64,000 bases of DNA from JAHDFB01 sp965658745 (GTDB lineage Bacteria; Bacteroidota; Bacteroidia; Chitinophagales; Saprospiraceae): positions 62,001 through 126,000 of the forward strand of contig CBFHTK010000004.1 of the NCBI GenBank assembly GCA_965658745.1. Direction: 5' to 3'. Below are positions 52,889 through 61,661 of the stretch, piece by piece (position 1 is the first letter of the stretch; every line of letters starts with the position of its first letter). A program made the position numbers and the translations under genes. The notes under the pieces are model-generated. The model was not told the origin of the DNA and searched no databases. It saw only the letters and a list, made by a program, of their open reading frames with translations.

Positions 52889-52950
52889 ATGTAGTAAATA
52901 GGACGCAAGTAAACAGTAATCTGAAGTATAATTCTTAAAAATAGTACAAC

Positions 52951-53682
52951 ATGAAATTGATCAGACAACTCTTAATTTTGACTTTTTGTCTTGGTGTTTT
53001 TTTGCCTAACCTAGCTGTGGCTCAAAGTAGCATCGGTTTTAATATTGGTATGGCATCATATGAAGGAGATTTAAACAAATTTGGTGAAGCAGATATGGAC
53101 ATATGGAGTTCTGGAGGCTTAAGTGTTGGTTTTTATGGTAAAAAGTCATTGGGAGACTTTTTTAATGTAGGCTTGGCTTATCAATTTGCCAGATTTACAG
53201 GTGATGATAGTGATTTTGGTGAAGGGTCTGGATTTGCAAGTCGTAACTTTAGTTTTGCTAATAGCATGCACGAAGTTACGCTTAAGGCAGATCTTGAACC
53301 CTTTAAGAGTTGGAAGGTTTCTCCGTTTCTTTCAGCTGGTGCTGGAGTAGCTTTTAATAATCCGGGAACTATCTTCGATATTAGTAATAAATCCGACGAG
53401 CAAATTGCGAGAATTTCGCAAGATGAAACAGAAGTTCCAAGTGTTATTCTAGCAATTCCAGTTGGAGTCGGATTTAATTTCAATTTAACTGAAAAGCTAG
53501 CGATTAACTCCGAGTTTGCTATGAGACTGCCGATTTCAGACTATTTGGATGGAGTGTCTGTTTCTGCAGCTTCTGAATATAATGATTATTTCGGTTCAGG
53601 GGTAATAGGATTAACATATACTATTGGAAACACTAAAACGACTGAGGCTACTTTGCCCGCTGTCAAGGATGAAAATCTTTGA
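52951..53682 (+). CDS. DUF6089-type outer-membrane beta-barrel protein
   Basis: The 243-residue exported protein has a signal peptide ending near residue 25 (AVAQ). The mature start SSIGFNIGMASYEGDLNKF resembles the DUF6089 opening (G-x-G-x-S-Y-x-GDL), also seen in the protein encoded at 34210. Later strands include MHEVTLKADLEPF, SPFLSAGAGVAFNNPG, IPVGVGFNFNLTEKLAINSEFAMRLPISDYLDGVS and GVIGLTYTIG. It is therefore a small barrel, probably in the outer membrane. No function is known. It lies alone before a 647-bp gap. Confidence 0.78.
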   Translation: MKLIRQLLILTFCLGVFLPNLAVAQSSIGFNIGMASYEGDLNKFGEADMDIWSSGGLSVGFYGKKSLGDFFNVGLAYQFARFTGDDSDFGEGSGFASRNFSFANSMHEVTLKADLEPFKSWKVSPFLSAGAGVAFNNPGTIFDISNKSDEQIARISQDETEVPSVILAIPVGVGFNFNLTEKLAINSEFAMRLPISDYLDGVSVSAASEYNDYFGSGVIGLTYTIGNTKTTEATLPAVKDENL

Positions 53683-54303
53683 GAACAGATGATTCTTGAG
53701 TATCCTTCTTCAGGAGATTCTGGCGAGCAGAATCCCGCAGAGACGAAATCCAAGTAAAAGTAATAGAACTAGTTATTCAGGTGAACCTAAGAATAGCTAT
53801 AAACTGTTTGTTTTATATTTTAAGCAATCGGAATTGTAATTGTACTACCTTGGAATTTTCATAACCAATTGGAAAAATTAAATTTAATCTCTTACAAGAG
53901 AAGTCGAGAGTTTTTCTGGGGATTTTGCCACATCTGATTGAGCAACTGAATCGAAGGGAATTTGTCAAATTCTAAGGTTCCTGAATTTCTATTGAAGTTG
54001 CGAGATAAAACCGTACAATGTTCAACGATTTATTCAAGGAGTGGCAAAGCATAGAGTAATCCAGTCTTTTTGTTTTGGTAAATGTTGATAAACAAGTTAA
54101 TTGATTTAGAAGAATCTCGAAGCTCAAGTAAAAGAGATGTTATTCAATTCTGATCTAGTTTCTATTTTGTATCTATAGAAGAAAAGTTTTTACAATTATC
54201 TTTCTCACATACCTACGTAGATAAAGCTCGCTAGTAAGTCATAAGTGGAAGTTCATCTATCGCTATTTTGGAAATAAGCTGTTTTTTAATCGTTCAATCT
54301 CAT
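53683..54303. other. Long intergenic region without a recognisable gene
   Basis: This is the longest empty stretch in the window (647 bp to the next start). I see no ORF with family motifs, no tRNA or rRNA pattern, no terminator hairpin with a T tail and no tandem repeat. Stops are dense in all frames. It could hold a small RNA or a decayed gene, but nothing visible supports either. Confidence 0.55.
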
Positions 54304-54311
54304 TAGTTTTG
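54304..54311 (+). promoter_or_regulatory. -7 promoter box of the acyltransferase gene
   Basis: TAGTTTTG matches TAnnTTTG exactly, 18 bp before the ATG at 54330. It gives a leader of about 10 nt. Confidence 0.55.
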
Positions 54312-54329
54312 TAGTTTTACGACTGCATT

Positions 54330-56018
54330 ATGGCAGCAGTTTTCCCACATATTATTCCAGAGATAGAAACCTGGCCCATTTTCAAGCTCAGTCAGAGACG
54401 TGAGGCGTTTATTCAGTCCATCATTCAAGGCGTTACAGAGGAATTTCTTACAAAGCCCGACAGCGAAATTGAAGAGATCCTTTCGAAGACTATTTATTTA
54501 GAAATTAAAAGATGTAAGGAAAATCCTTGGAAAGTTGATCCACGAAACGAAGTCAAGTATTGGCGAAGTCTACGCAAAGAATTGGAGAATAACTTGAAAG
54601 CAGAGAACGCTACTGAACTAAATATTGCCTTGCTCCAACGAATAACGAACCGTTACTCGGAGGAGATTGTGGGTAATTTCAAAGTGCGAACATTTCGACT
54701 AGCACGGAAAGCTTTAACTTCTATCTTTAGACGTCTCCTTAATTCAGCATCTGGCAAGAATCATAGACGTCTTTGGGGATCTCAATATCAGCTATATGAA
54801 AGATTGCTTGTTAAAGGTCCCATTGAAAAAGTTAGAACTTTATCTGAGCAAGGAACCGTAATCATTGTTCCAACGCATTTTAGCAACCTTGATTCAATAT
54901 TAATTGGCTATGCTATTGATGGAATAATGGGACTTCCTGCTTTTCATTATGGAGCCGGTTTGAATTTATACGATCTTGAATTGGTCGCTTATTTCATCAA
55001 TCGATTGGGAGCATACAAAGTCGATCGTAGGAAGAAAAACCCTATATATCTTACGACTCTCAAGACAATGTCTTTGAATAGTATAAAAGATGGTGTCAAC
55101 ACCCTGTTTTTCCCAGGAGGCACAAGATCGAGAAGCGGTGCTTTGGAAAAAACACTAAAAATGGGGCTTTTAGGTACCGTTATCGAAGCTCAACGCAAAA
55201 GACTGGAAGATGGTGACAAAAAGAAGATTTTCGTTGTTCCCCTGATTTTAAGCTATCATTTTGTTCTTGAAAGTAAATTTATGATCGAACAGCATCTCAA
55301 GGTGATAGGACAAGAACAATATCTTGGAAGCAAGGACGCTGCAAAAAGCTACAAGAGTTATATCAAGTTTCTTTGGGATTTGTTTGCTCAAGGATCGGAA
55401 ATATACATGACACTGGGAGAACCTATGGATGTTGTCGGAAATCACGTAGATGAACATGGTGAATCATTTGATCGAAAAGACAGATCAGTAGAGATTGACG
55501 AGTACTTTAAGTTGGATGGGGAACTTGACAAGAATCCGCAGCGAGAATATGTATACACTAAGATTTTAGCAGAGAAGATTGTCGAATCTTTTCACAAGGA
55601 TAATACCGTTTTGTCCTCTCATGTTGTTGCCTTTACTTTATTCAGAATGATTTTGGAGAAGTTTCCAGATGAATCAATATTCAACGTATTAGCACATGAT
55701 GCTTCTAAACTTACTTTTGATTACGATGTTTTCAAAGAGAGAATCGTGCTCACACAGATCGCATTGCAAAGAATGGCGGAAAAATCTCAATTGAAGATAA
55801 CCGAGGTTCTTCGAGGTGATCCGGATCATCTAATAACAACGGGAATTAGTAATATGGGTGTTTATCACTCCAACAAGCCTGTGTTTATTAATGATCGAAA
55901 CCAAATTGAAACAGAAGATTTAAAACTGCTGTATTATTATCACAATAGGTTGGATCAATATGAACTAGAGAAGCGAGTCGACAAAATATTGGAAAAGAAA
56001 AAAGTGGAGAAAGAGTGA
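54330..56018 (+). CDS. Glycerol-3-phosphate / 1-acylglycerol-3-phosphate acyltransferase (PlsB/PlsC-like)
   Basis: The 562-residue protein carries the acyltransferase motifs HFSNLD (H-x4-D, about residues 188-193) and FFPGGTRSRSG, with a later VPLILSYHFVLESKFM block. It is much longer than PlsC (about 250) and closer to PlsB-like proteins, with about 150 N-terminal and 250 C-terminal residues around the core. It probably acylates glycerol-3-phosphate or lysophosphatidate in phospholipid synthesis. No clear transmembrane helix is seen, so it is likely peripheral to the inner membrane. The exonuclease gene overlaps its end by 4 bp. Confidence 0.85.
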   Translation: MAAVFPHIIPEIETWPIFKLSQRREAFIQSIIQGVTEEFLTKPDSEIEEILSKTIYLEIKRCKENPWKVDPRNEVKYWRSLRKELENNLKAENATELNIALLQRITNRYSEEIVGNFKVRTFRLARKALTSIFRRLLNSASGKNHRRLWGSQYQLYERLLVKGPIEKVRTLSEQGTVIIVPTHFSNLDSILIGYAIDGIMGLPAFHYGAGLNLYDLELVAYFINRLGAYKVDRRKKNPIYLTTLKTMSLNSIKDGVNTLFFPGGTRSRSGALEKTLKMGLLGTVIEAQRKRLEDGDKKKIFVVPLILSYHFVLESKFMIEQHLKVIGQEQYLGSKDAAKSYKSYIKFLWDLFAQGSEIYMTLGEPMDVVGNHVDEHGESFDRKDRSVEIDEYFKLDGELDKNPQREYVYTKILAEKIVESFHKDNTVLSSHVVAFTLFRMILEKFPDESIFNVLAHDASKLTFDYDVFKERIVLTQIALQRMAEKSQLKITEVLRGDPDHLITTGISNMGVYHSNKPVFINDRNQIETEDLKLLYYYHNRLDQYELEKRVDKILEKKKVEKE

Positions 56019-56557
56019 ATTTTATCGTTTATGATTTAGAGGCAACTTGCTGGATGGGAAGACCTCCAGGTGGAGTTAATGAGATCATTGAAATTGGTGC
56101 TGTTAAGGTAAATAGGTATGGTGAAGTATTAGGTACATTCAACAAGTTTGTTAAGCCACATGTGAACCCATATCTTTCTCATTTTTGCACCAAACTTACT
56201 TCAATTCAGCAATCTGATGTAGATAGAGCTCAGAAGTTCGACAAGGTATCTGAGCAATTTCAGGAGTGGATTGATATATGGGATGAGGATTATATTTTGT
56301 GTGCTTGGGGAGATGCTGACATTCGTTTACTTCGTGGGGATTGTAAACTTCATAAACTCGACGATGATTGGCTTGATAACTATCTTAATATTAAACAACA
56401 ATATCACTCCTTGGTCAACGCCGCTAGAAAAACAGGATTAAAGGCTACAATCAAGAGGGAAGGGTTTGAGTTTACAGGAATTCAACATCGAGCGATAGCA
56501 GATGCCGAGAATACAGCAAAGATATTTATCAAGTATATCGATATGTGGAGATACTAA
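56015..56557 (+). CDS. DEDDh 3'-5' exonuclease (ERI-1/KapD-like)
   Basis: The 180-residue nuclease has the four acidic residues and His of the DEDDh family: YDLEATCW (Asp, Glu), CAWGDADIRLL (Asp) and QHRAIADAENTA (His and Asp). The DLEATCW variant and the inserted GRPPGGVNEIIEIGAV loop place it with the ERI-1/KapD group, which degrades single-stranded RNA or short 3' overhangs. Its substrate is unknown. The GTG start overlaps the acyltransferase stop by 4 bp, implying coupled expression. Confidence 0.88.
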   Translation: MNFIVYDLEATCWMGRPPGGVNEIIEIGAVKVNRYGEVLGTFNKFVKPHVNPYLSHFCTKLTSIQQSDVDRAQKFDKVSEQFQEWIDIWDEDYILCAWGDADIRLLRGDCKLHKLDDDWLDNYLNIKQQYHSLVNAARKTGLKATIKREGFEFTGIQHRAIADAENTAKIFIKYIDMWRY

Positions 56558-56611
56558 ATTCTAAATAATTCCAAAAACTTCATTTACTCTATCCATAGCA
56601 TGAATGATTTG

Positions 56612-57106
56612 CTAAACTAAGTGCACACTTTTTTCGTCTACATTTTTCAATTGAACTTCGATGTGTTCGCCAATTGTTGTAGCTAATGAAAGACCAACAT
56701 AGTTTGAGTGAATTGGGTAATTCTTATGCTTTCTATCAACTAGTACTGCTATCTCAATTTTTTCAGGTAATGTCTCCAAAAGGGGTTTGAACCCAAAAAA
56801 GAGTGTACGCCCAGTGTTTGCAACATCATCAACAAGTACGATAGTCTTTCCCTTGAGCTTGTCTTTGTCAATATTGATAAGCACTTCCTCAGCTATGGGA
56901 TCGGCAGCATTAACTCTTACTTTTAGGTAGTGAATAGGAATATCCGTGTTGCGTTTCATATACAAACCAAGACTTTTTGCAAAACTTAAGCCATTGTTAT
57001 TGATCCCCGCTAAGTAAATTTCGTCGACACCATAGTTCCTTTCCAGAATCTGAATCGCCAAACGTTTGGTCTTTTGTCTAATTTGCTCCTGATTTAGAAT
57101 TAACAT
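56612..57106 (-). CDS. PyrR-like phosphoribosyltransferase
   Basis: The 164-residue protein has a type I phosphoribosyltransferase fold. The PRPP-binding loop is TIVLVDDVANTGRTLFFG, and the early EIYLAGINNNGLSFAKSL is the usual beta1-loop. A late LVDRKHKNYPIHSNYVGLSLATTIGEHIEV block resembles the PyrR end (LVDRGHRELPI..DYVG). PyrR regulates pyrimidine genes and has uracil phosphoribosyltransferase activity. No PyrR-binding attenuator or pyr gene is nearby, so a salvage role is as likely. It is monocistronic. Confidence 0.82.
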   Translation of the reverse strand: MLILNQEQIRQKTKRLAIQILERNYGVDEIYLAGINNNGLSFAKSLGLYMKRNTDIPIHYLKVRVNAADPIAEEVLINIDKDKLKGKTIVLVDDVANTGRTLFFGFKPLLETLPEKIEIAVLVDRKHKNYPIHSNYVGLSLATTIGEHIEVQLKNVDEKSVHLV

Positions 57107-57280
57107 AGCTTCCCATTTTTATTATAATAGATACACGTAATTGTATATTATTATGCTAGCTTTATTATTAATCATTTTTTTGACTTGAAGTCAGAAAAAT
57201 TGTATTATTACCTTGATGACTATCGAACATTGGATATTGTCGAATCATCATCATGAAACAAAAATACACATCCTTTTCAA

Positions 57281-58654
57281 ATGAGCATTAGTCAAGTACT
57301 TTTTACAATCGTTTTTTTAATAGTTCTATACTTCGGCAAGAAGTGGTACACTCGTGTTTATCGAAATATAATGCTAGGAAAACCCGAGGCGATCGAAGGT
57401 GATGAAGGCAAACGAATGAAGAACATGCTTTTAGTGGCTTTTGGACAAAAGAAAATGTTCAAACGATTACTACCAGCCTTTTTGCACCTATTTATTTACG
57501 TAGCATTTCTATTTACTCAAGTTGAACTAATCGAAATCATCATTGATGGTTTTTCGGGACAACACAGAATATTTGCTCCCTTTTTAGGTAGTTTTTACAC
57601 ATTGATAATTTCGACGATCGAGATACTGTCGGTTCTAGCACTGATTGCGACTTTTGTTTTTCTTGCTAGACGTAATCTGCTTCCATTTATGGGGAAGCCA
57701 ATTTCTCGATTTGAAAAATCTGAAATGAAAGGTTGGCCAAAGTTAGATGCAAATATTATTCTCTTTGGCGAAATAGCTCTGGTAACAGGAATCTTTATGA
57801 TGAATGGAGCAGATGTTGTTCTTCAGGGTCTCGATCCCGAACATTATCACCAAACAGGATCATTTGCCATTTCAAGTTGGCTTGGACCTGCGGTTTTCGG
57901 AGGATTACCGAAGGAACTTCTAGTACTGATAGAAAGGAGTGGCTGGTGGCTACATTTATTAACTGTTTTCGCATTTATTCTATACTTGCCGATATCTAAG
58001 CATTTTCATATTTTCCTTGCATTCCCAAATGTATACTTTGCTAAACTGAATCCGCGAGGAGAAATGGAGAATATGCCTGAAATAATGGGTGAAGTTAAGT
58101 CGATGATGGGCCTAACTTCAAATGAGGCTACTCCAGAAATGGATGAAGACTTTGAGTTTGGGGCAAAGGATATTACTGATCTTTCTTGGAAAAACGTGCT
58201 TGATGCATATTCTTGTACTGAATGTGGTCGATGTACCGATGTTTGTCCAGCAAATACTACTGGTAAAAAGCTTTCTCCTAGAAAGATAATGATGGACATT
58301 CGTGATCGTGCAACCGAGATAGGGGAGAAGTTAGATTCAAAATCAACAGAGTTTATCGATAAGGCAAAATCAAGTAAAGAGTCTGTTCTCTCGAAAAGCA
58401 ACTTTGACGATGGTAAAAGTTTATTTGACTATATCAGTCGCGAGGAAATTCATGCTTGCACAACTTGTAATGCCTGTGTAGAAGCTTGTCCTATTATGAT
58501 AAATCCATTAGATCCTATCTTGAAGCTAAGAAGATATGAGATATTATCGGAAAGTGCTGGTCCGGCAGATTGGGTTCCAATGTTTACAAGTTTAGAAAAC
58601 TCTGGATCAGTTTGGGCTATTCCCGATGATCGAGATGCTTGGACGAAAAGCTAG
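57281..58654 (+). CDS. Membrane 4Fe-4S dicluster protein (HdrD/NarI-like redox subunit)
   Basis: The 457-residue protein has an N-terminal membrane domain with about five hydrophobic segments (1-245) and several His near helix ends, possible haem ligands. The C-terminal half carries two ferredoxin-type cluster motifs: CTECGRCTDVCPAN at about 308-321 and CTTCNACVEACP at about 393-404. An insertion separates them. In Bacteroidota it is normally next to a CCG-domain (Fe-S)-binding protein, as here with one gene between. Together they resemble heterodisulfide-reductase-type electron-transfer modules. Electron donor and acceptor are unknown. Confidence 0.88.
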   Translation: MSISQVLFTIVFLIVLYFGKKWYTRVYRNIMLGKPEAIEGDEGKRMKNMLLVAFGQKKMFKRLLPAFLHLFIYVAFLFTQVELIEIIIDGFSGQHRIFAPFLGSFYTLIISTIEILSVLALIATFVFLARRNLLPFMGKPISRFEKSEMKGWPKLDANIILFGEIALVTGIFMMNGADVVLQGLDPEHYHQTGSFAISSWLGPAVFGGLPKELLVLIERSGWWLHLLTVFAFILYLPISKHFHIFLAFPNVYFAKLNPRGEMENMPEIMGEVKSMMGLTSNEATPEMDEDFEFGAKDITDLSWKNVLDAYSCTECGRCTDVCPANTTGKKLSPRKIMMDIRDRATEIGEKLDSKSTEFIDKAKSSKESVLSKSNFDDGKSLFDYISREEIHACTTCNACVEACPIMINPLDPILKLRRYEILSESAGPADWVPMFTSLENSGSVWAIPDDRDAWTKS

Positions 58655-58681
58655 AATTTTTGAAACGGTAATGTAAGTAGC

Positions 58682-59707
58682 ATGAAAAATAGATATTGTA
58701 GTTTATTATTGTTCTTTTTCATTTTTGGATGTTTCCAAAATGGTCATACTCAAGATACATTCAGTATTGTAGCTGTGGATAGTGAGACCGGAGAGGTAGG
58801 ATCAGCAGGAGCTACGTGTCTTGACGATGATGATATTGCTGGCGGAGCAGTTATCATCAGTAAATTATACCCAGGTAAAGGTGCAGTGAATACACAGTCA
58901 TTTTGGTCTCCCGACAATCAAGAGAATGCGGGTACTTTGGTAGGGCAAGGTTTACAAGCACAAGAGATTATTGATTGGCTTGAAGCAAATGATGTAGATA
59001 ATAATCCCACTAGACGACAATATGGTGTTGCGATCTTGGACGAAGACAATAGCACTTCAGCAGCTGGATTTACTGGATCTGATTGCTTCGATGAGAAGAC
59101 TCACACTGCTGATAACTATTACAGTATACAGGGTAATATTTTATTGTCTGAGGATATAGTTACTTCAATGGAATCTGCATTTTTGAATGCTCAAGGCTCG
59201 CTCGCAGAAAAGTTAATGGCATCATTACAGGGAGCAAATGTCCCTGGAGCAGATAGCAGATGCTTACAAGAAGGTGTTTCTTCTCAATCGGCCTTTGTTC
59301 GAGTTGCCAGACCTGATGATGAAGAAGGGTCTTACTATTTGGATATCGTTGTTTCAAAAACACCTTTTGGTTACGAGCCAATAGACAGTGTGCAAGCGTT
59401 ATTCGATGAATGGGCATTGATTAATGAAACCGTTGAGGAACCTGTTTCTAAAGACCTTTTCAAGTTATACCCTAATCCCGTACGGAAGAGCTTTACGGTG
59501 GAATATGAAAAGTTTAATTCGTCGTCAAAGTATACTTTGGAAATTCGTGATTCGTCTGGAAAGTTGATGCAGGTTGAACAGATTAATAAGAATCGCATGG
59601 ATGTTCAATTGAAGGGAGGTGAGCTACCTCAAGGTCAGTATTTTTATACATTTAAGGAAAATAGACAGATTGTAAAACAAAGTAGTTTTATAGTAATTAA
59701 TAAGTGA
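58682..59707 (+). CDS. Secreted DUF1028 (Ntn-hydrolase-like) protein with T9SS sorting domain
   Basis: The 341-residue protein has a signal peptide ending near residue 23 (GHTQ). The DUF1028 domain fills about residues 25-230, starting TFSIVAVDSETGEVGSAGATC and with GAVNTQSFWSP and YSIQGNILLSEDIV. DUF1028 proteins resemble N-terminal nucleophile hydrolases but their substrate is unknown. A T9SS type A domain (FKLYPNPVRKSFTV...GQYFYTF) completes the protein, so it is sent to the cell surface. It lies between the two Fe-S genes (27-bp gap before, 4-bp overlap after), an unexpected place for an extracellular protein. Confidence 0.88.
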   Translation: MKNRYCSLLLFFFIFGCFQNGHTQDTFSIVAVDSETGEVGSAGATCLDDDDIAGGAVIISKLYPGKGAVNTQSFWSPDNQENAGTLVGQGLQAQEIIDWLEANDVDNNPTRRQYGVAILDEDNSTSAAGFTGSDCFDEKTHTADNYYSIQGNILLSEDIVTSMESAFLNAQGSLAEKLMASLQGANVPGADSRCLQEGVSSQSAFVRVARPDDEEGSYYLDIVVSKTPFGYEPIDSVQALFDEWALINETVEEPVSKDLFKLYPNPVRKSFTVEYEKFNSSSKYTLEIRDSSGKLMQVEQINKNRMDVQLKGGELPQGQYFYTFKENRQIVKQSSFIVINK

Positions 59708-60528
59708 TAAAGAACAGAATGGAAGATAGTAATAGTCAATCGACATTTAAGATAAGGCAATTTTCTGAAGTTGCAGCTGCCGGCGAAACAGTAGAATACC
59801 TTTTTTGGGTAGGTTGTGCTGGGTCGTACGACGCACGCGCTCAAAAAGTTACGAAAGCTTTTAGTAAGATATTGCATCATGCAGGTGTATCCTTTGCAAT
59901 ACTCGGCAACGAGGAGAACTGCACTGGAGATCCAGCGCGTCGCGCTGGGAATGAGTTCTTGTTCCAAATGATGGCTCTTCAAAATATTGAGACAATGAAC
60001 GCATATGGTATTAAGAAGGTGGTGACGGCTTGTCCACATTGTTTTAATACGATCAAGAACGAGTACCCTGTATTAGGCGGAAGTTATGAAGTTATTCATC
60101 ATACGCAATTGATTCACGAGTTACTGGAAAGCGGAAAGATCACCGCAGAAGGTGGGAAATTTAAGGGAAAGAAGATCACTTACCATGACTCCTGCTACAT
60201 AGGTAGAATCAATGGTATATACGAAGCTCCTAGAAAGATTTTAGAGTTTTTGGACGTAAGTCTTGTGGAAATGAAAAGATGTAAATCAAACGGGCTTTGT
60301 TGCGGTGCTGGTGGAGCTCAAATGTTCAAGGAAGATGAGGCAGGAGATAAGCGAATCAACATTGAAAGAGCTGAAGAAGTACTGGATACAGGCGCGTCAG
60401 CAGTAGCTGCAAATTGCCCTTTTTGTTTGACTATGATGGGTGACGGTATAAAAGCAAAAGAAAAGCAAGATGATGTCATGGTGTATGATCTTGCTGAGAT
60501 GATCGTGCAAAATAATAGTTGGTCATGA
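59704..60528 (+). CDS. (Fe-S)-binding protein with two CCG domains (HdrB/LutA-like)
   Basis: The 274-residue cytoplasmic protein starts at a GTG overlapping the DUF1028 stop; the ATG at 59719 is an alternative. Two cysteine-rich modules are visible: FWVGCAGSYD...ENCTGDPARRAGN...TACPHCFNTIKNEYP, and YHDSCYIGR...KSNGLCCGAGGAQMF...ANCPFCLTMM. The CCG motif binds a non-cubane Fe-S cluster in heterodisulfide reductase HdrB. The protein probably pairs with the membrane dicluster protein encoded at 57281 in electron transfer to quinone or a thiol/disulfide substrate. The exact reaction is unknown. Confidence 0.9.
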   Translation: MIKNRMEDSNSQSTFKIRQFSEVAAAGETVEYLFWVGCAGSYDARAQKVTKAFSKILHHAGVSFAILGNEENCTGDPARRAGNEFLFQMMALQNIETMNAYGIKKVVTACPHCFNTIKNEYPVLGGSYEVIHHTQLIHELLESGKITAEGGKFKGKKITYHDSCYIGRINGIYEAPRKILEFLDVSLVEMKRCKSNGLCCGAGGAQMFKEDEAGDKRINIERAEEVLDTGASAVAANCPFCLTMMGDGIKAKEKQDDVMVYDLAEMIVQNNSWS

Positions 60529-61004
60529 CAGATTTAATTGCTTTGGATGAGAATTCTCGTGTGTGGCTATACCAAGCTGATCGATTTTTCGATGATCAAG
60601 AGATAAGAATGATTCAAGGAGAGATCTATGATTTCGTAACACAATGGGTTAGTCATAGTGATGCTTTGAGGGCCTACGGAAATATATTTCACAGAAGATT
60701 TATTGGTTTGTTTGTAGATGAATCACTTGCTGGAGCTAGTGGTTGTTCGATTGATTCTTCGGTTCGATTTTTAAATCACTTGGGCACGAAGTTTCAAGCA
60801 AATATGATAGAGCGTGATCGTTTTGCCTACATCAAGGATGACGATGTTAAAGTTGTTGGGATGAATGATCTAGCAGGTCATTTTGCTTCTGGAGAGGTAG
60901 CAAACGAAACGCTTTTTTTCGATCATCTTGTTTCTACAAAAAAGGACTTCCTAGAATCATGGCTTAAACCGCTAGGTCAATCTTGGCATAAGAGATTTAT
61001 CTAA
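60525..61004 (+). CDS. Conserved Bacteroidota protein of unknown function ('ABC transporter ATPase' misnomer family)
   Basis: The 159-residue soluble protein starts at the ATG that overlaps the previous stop (ATGA); a TTG six bases earlier is possible. It resembles a family often labelled 'ABC transporter ATPase' in Bacteroidota: SRVWLYQADRFF at the front, FHRRFIGLFVDESLAGASGCSIDSSVRF in the middle and SWHKRF at the end. No Walker A, Walker B or ABC signature is present, so that label is not supported. The conserved GCSIDSS patch is a possible functional site. Its fixed place behind the Fe-S genes suggests, but does not prove, a related role. Confidence 0.75.
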   Translation: MTDLIALDENSRVWLYQADRFFDDQEIRMIQGEIYDFVTQWVSHSDALRAYGNIFHRRFIGLFVDESLAGASGCSIDSSVRFLNHLGTKFQANMIERDRFAYIKDDDVKVVGMNDLAGHFASGEVANETLFFDHLVSTKKDFLESWLKPLGQSWHKRFI

Positions 61005-61136
61005 TTACAAGTTTGGTAGATAAATTATCGCAATCAGTCTAAGTATCGAAGGCGTTATCAGTGAAAAGAACAGTTGGTGGAATCTTTTAGGATGATTCTT
61101 GCGTTGATGGATTTGTACAAGTAACAATGAGAAACA

Positions 61137-61601
61137 ATGATAGGGAAAGTAAAAAAGTGGTTTGGAATTGAAGGCCTCAAAATAGCAGTTGAGCTAGAAG
61201 ACAAGTATAGCAGAGATGATCAAAAGGTTCGCGGCCTGATCATCCTGCAAGCTAAGGAAGAAGAGGTTGTTGAGAGTATAAGAATCAAATTGATAGAAAA
61301 GTATAGCCGTGGTCGAGGTAAGAATAGACTCATTGACGAATACACGATGGCGGATGAGCTTTTTACAAAAACCTATCAGGTAGAGGCAAATTCAGATTTT
61401 GAAATCCCTTTCGAAATCAGCTATCAAGAAATGGTGTCCAATATGGACGAAATAGAGCGAAAGAACTTTTTATTTAAAGGTGTTATTGCACTAGCTAAAT
61501 TTGCACGTAATGCAAATTCTATTTATCGCGTTGAGATTGAAGCTAAAGTGAGTGGTACAAAGTTCAGTCCTTTTGTATCGCAAGAAATCCAATTTGTATA
61601 A
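61137..61601 (+). CDS. Arrestin-like (Spo0M-type) protein of uncertain family
   Basis: The 154-residue protein has no signal peptide. Its pattern of beta strands (KIAVELEDKYSRDDQKVRGLIILQA, VVESIRIKLIEKYSRGRGKNRLIDEYT, SDFEIPFEISY, YRVEIEAKVSG) resembles the Spo0M/arrestin N-lobe, where a basic IEGLKIAVEL start is usual. Spo0M-type proteins are cytoplasmic and of poorly known function. I am not certain of the family. It stands alone downstream of the Fe-S operon after a 132-bp spacer and is convergent with the TPR lipoprotein gene. Confidence 0.6.
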   Translation: MIGKVKKWFGIEGLKIAVELEDKYSRDDQKVRGLIILQAKEEEVVESIRIKLIEKYSRGRGKNRLIDEYTMADELFTKTYQVEANSDFEIPFEISYQEMVSNMDEIERKNFLFKGVIALAKFARNANSIYRVEIEAKVSGTKFSPFVSQEIQFV

Positions 61602-61661
61602 GATGTTAAACTAACTGGAAATTTTACCGCGACCACACTTTTGGGCTGAACCCTATTTTAT

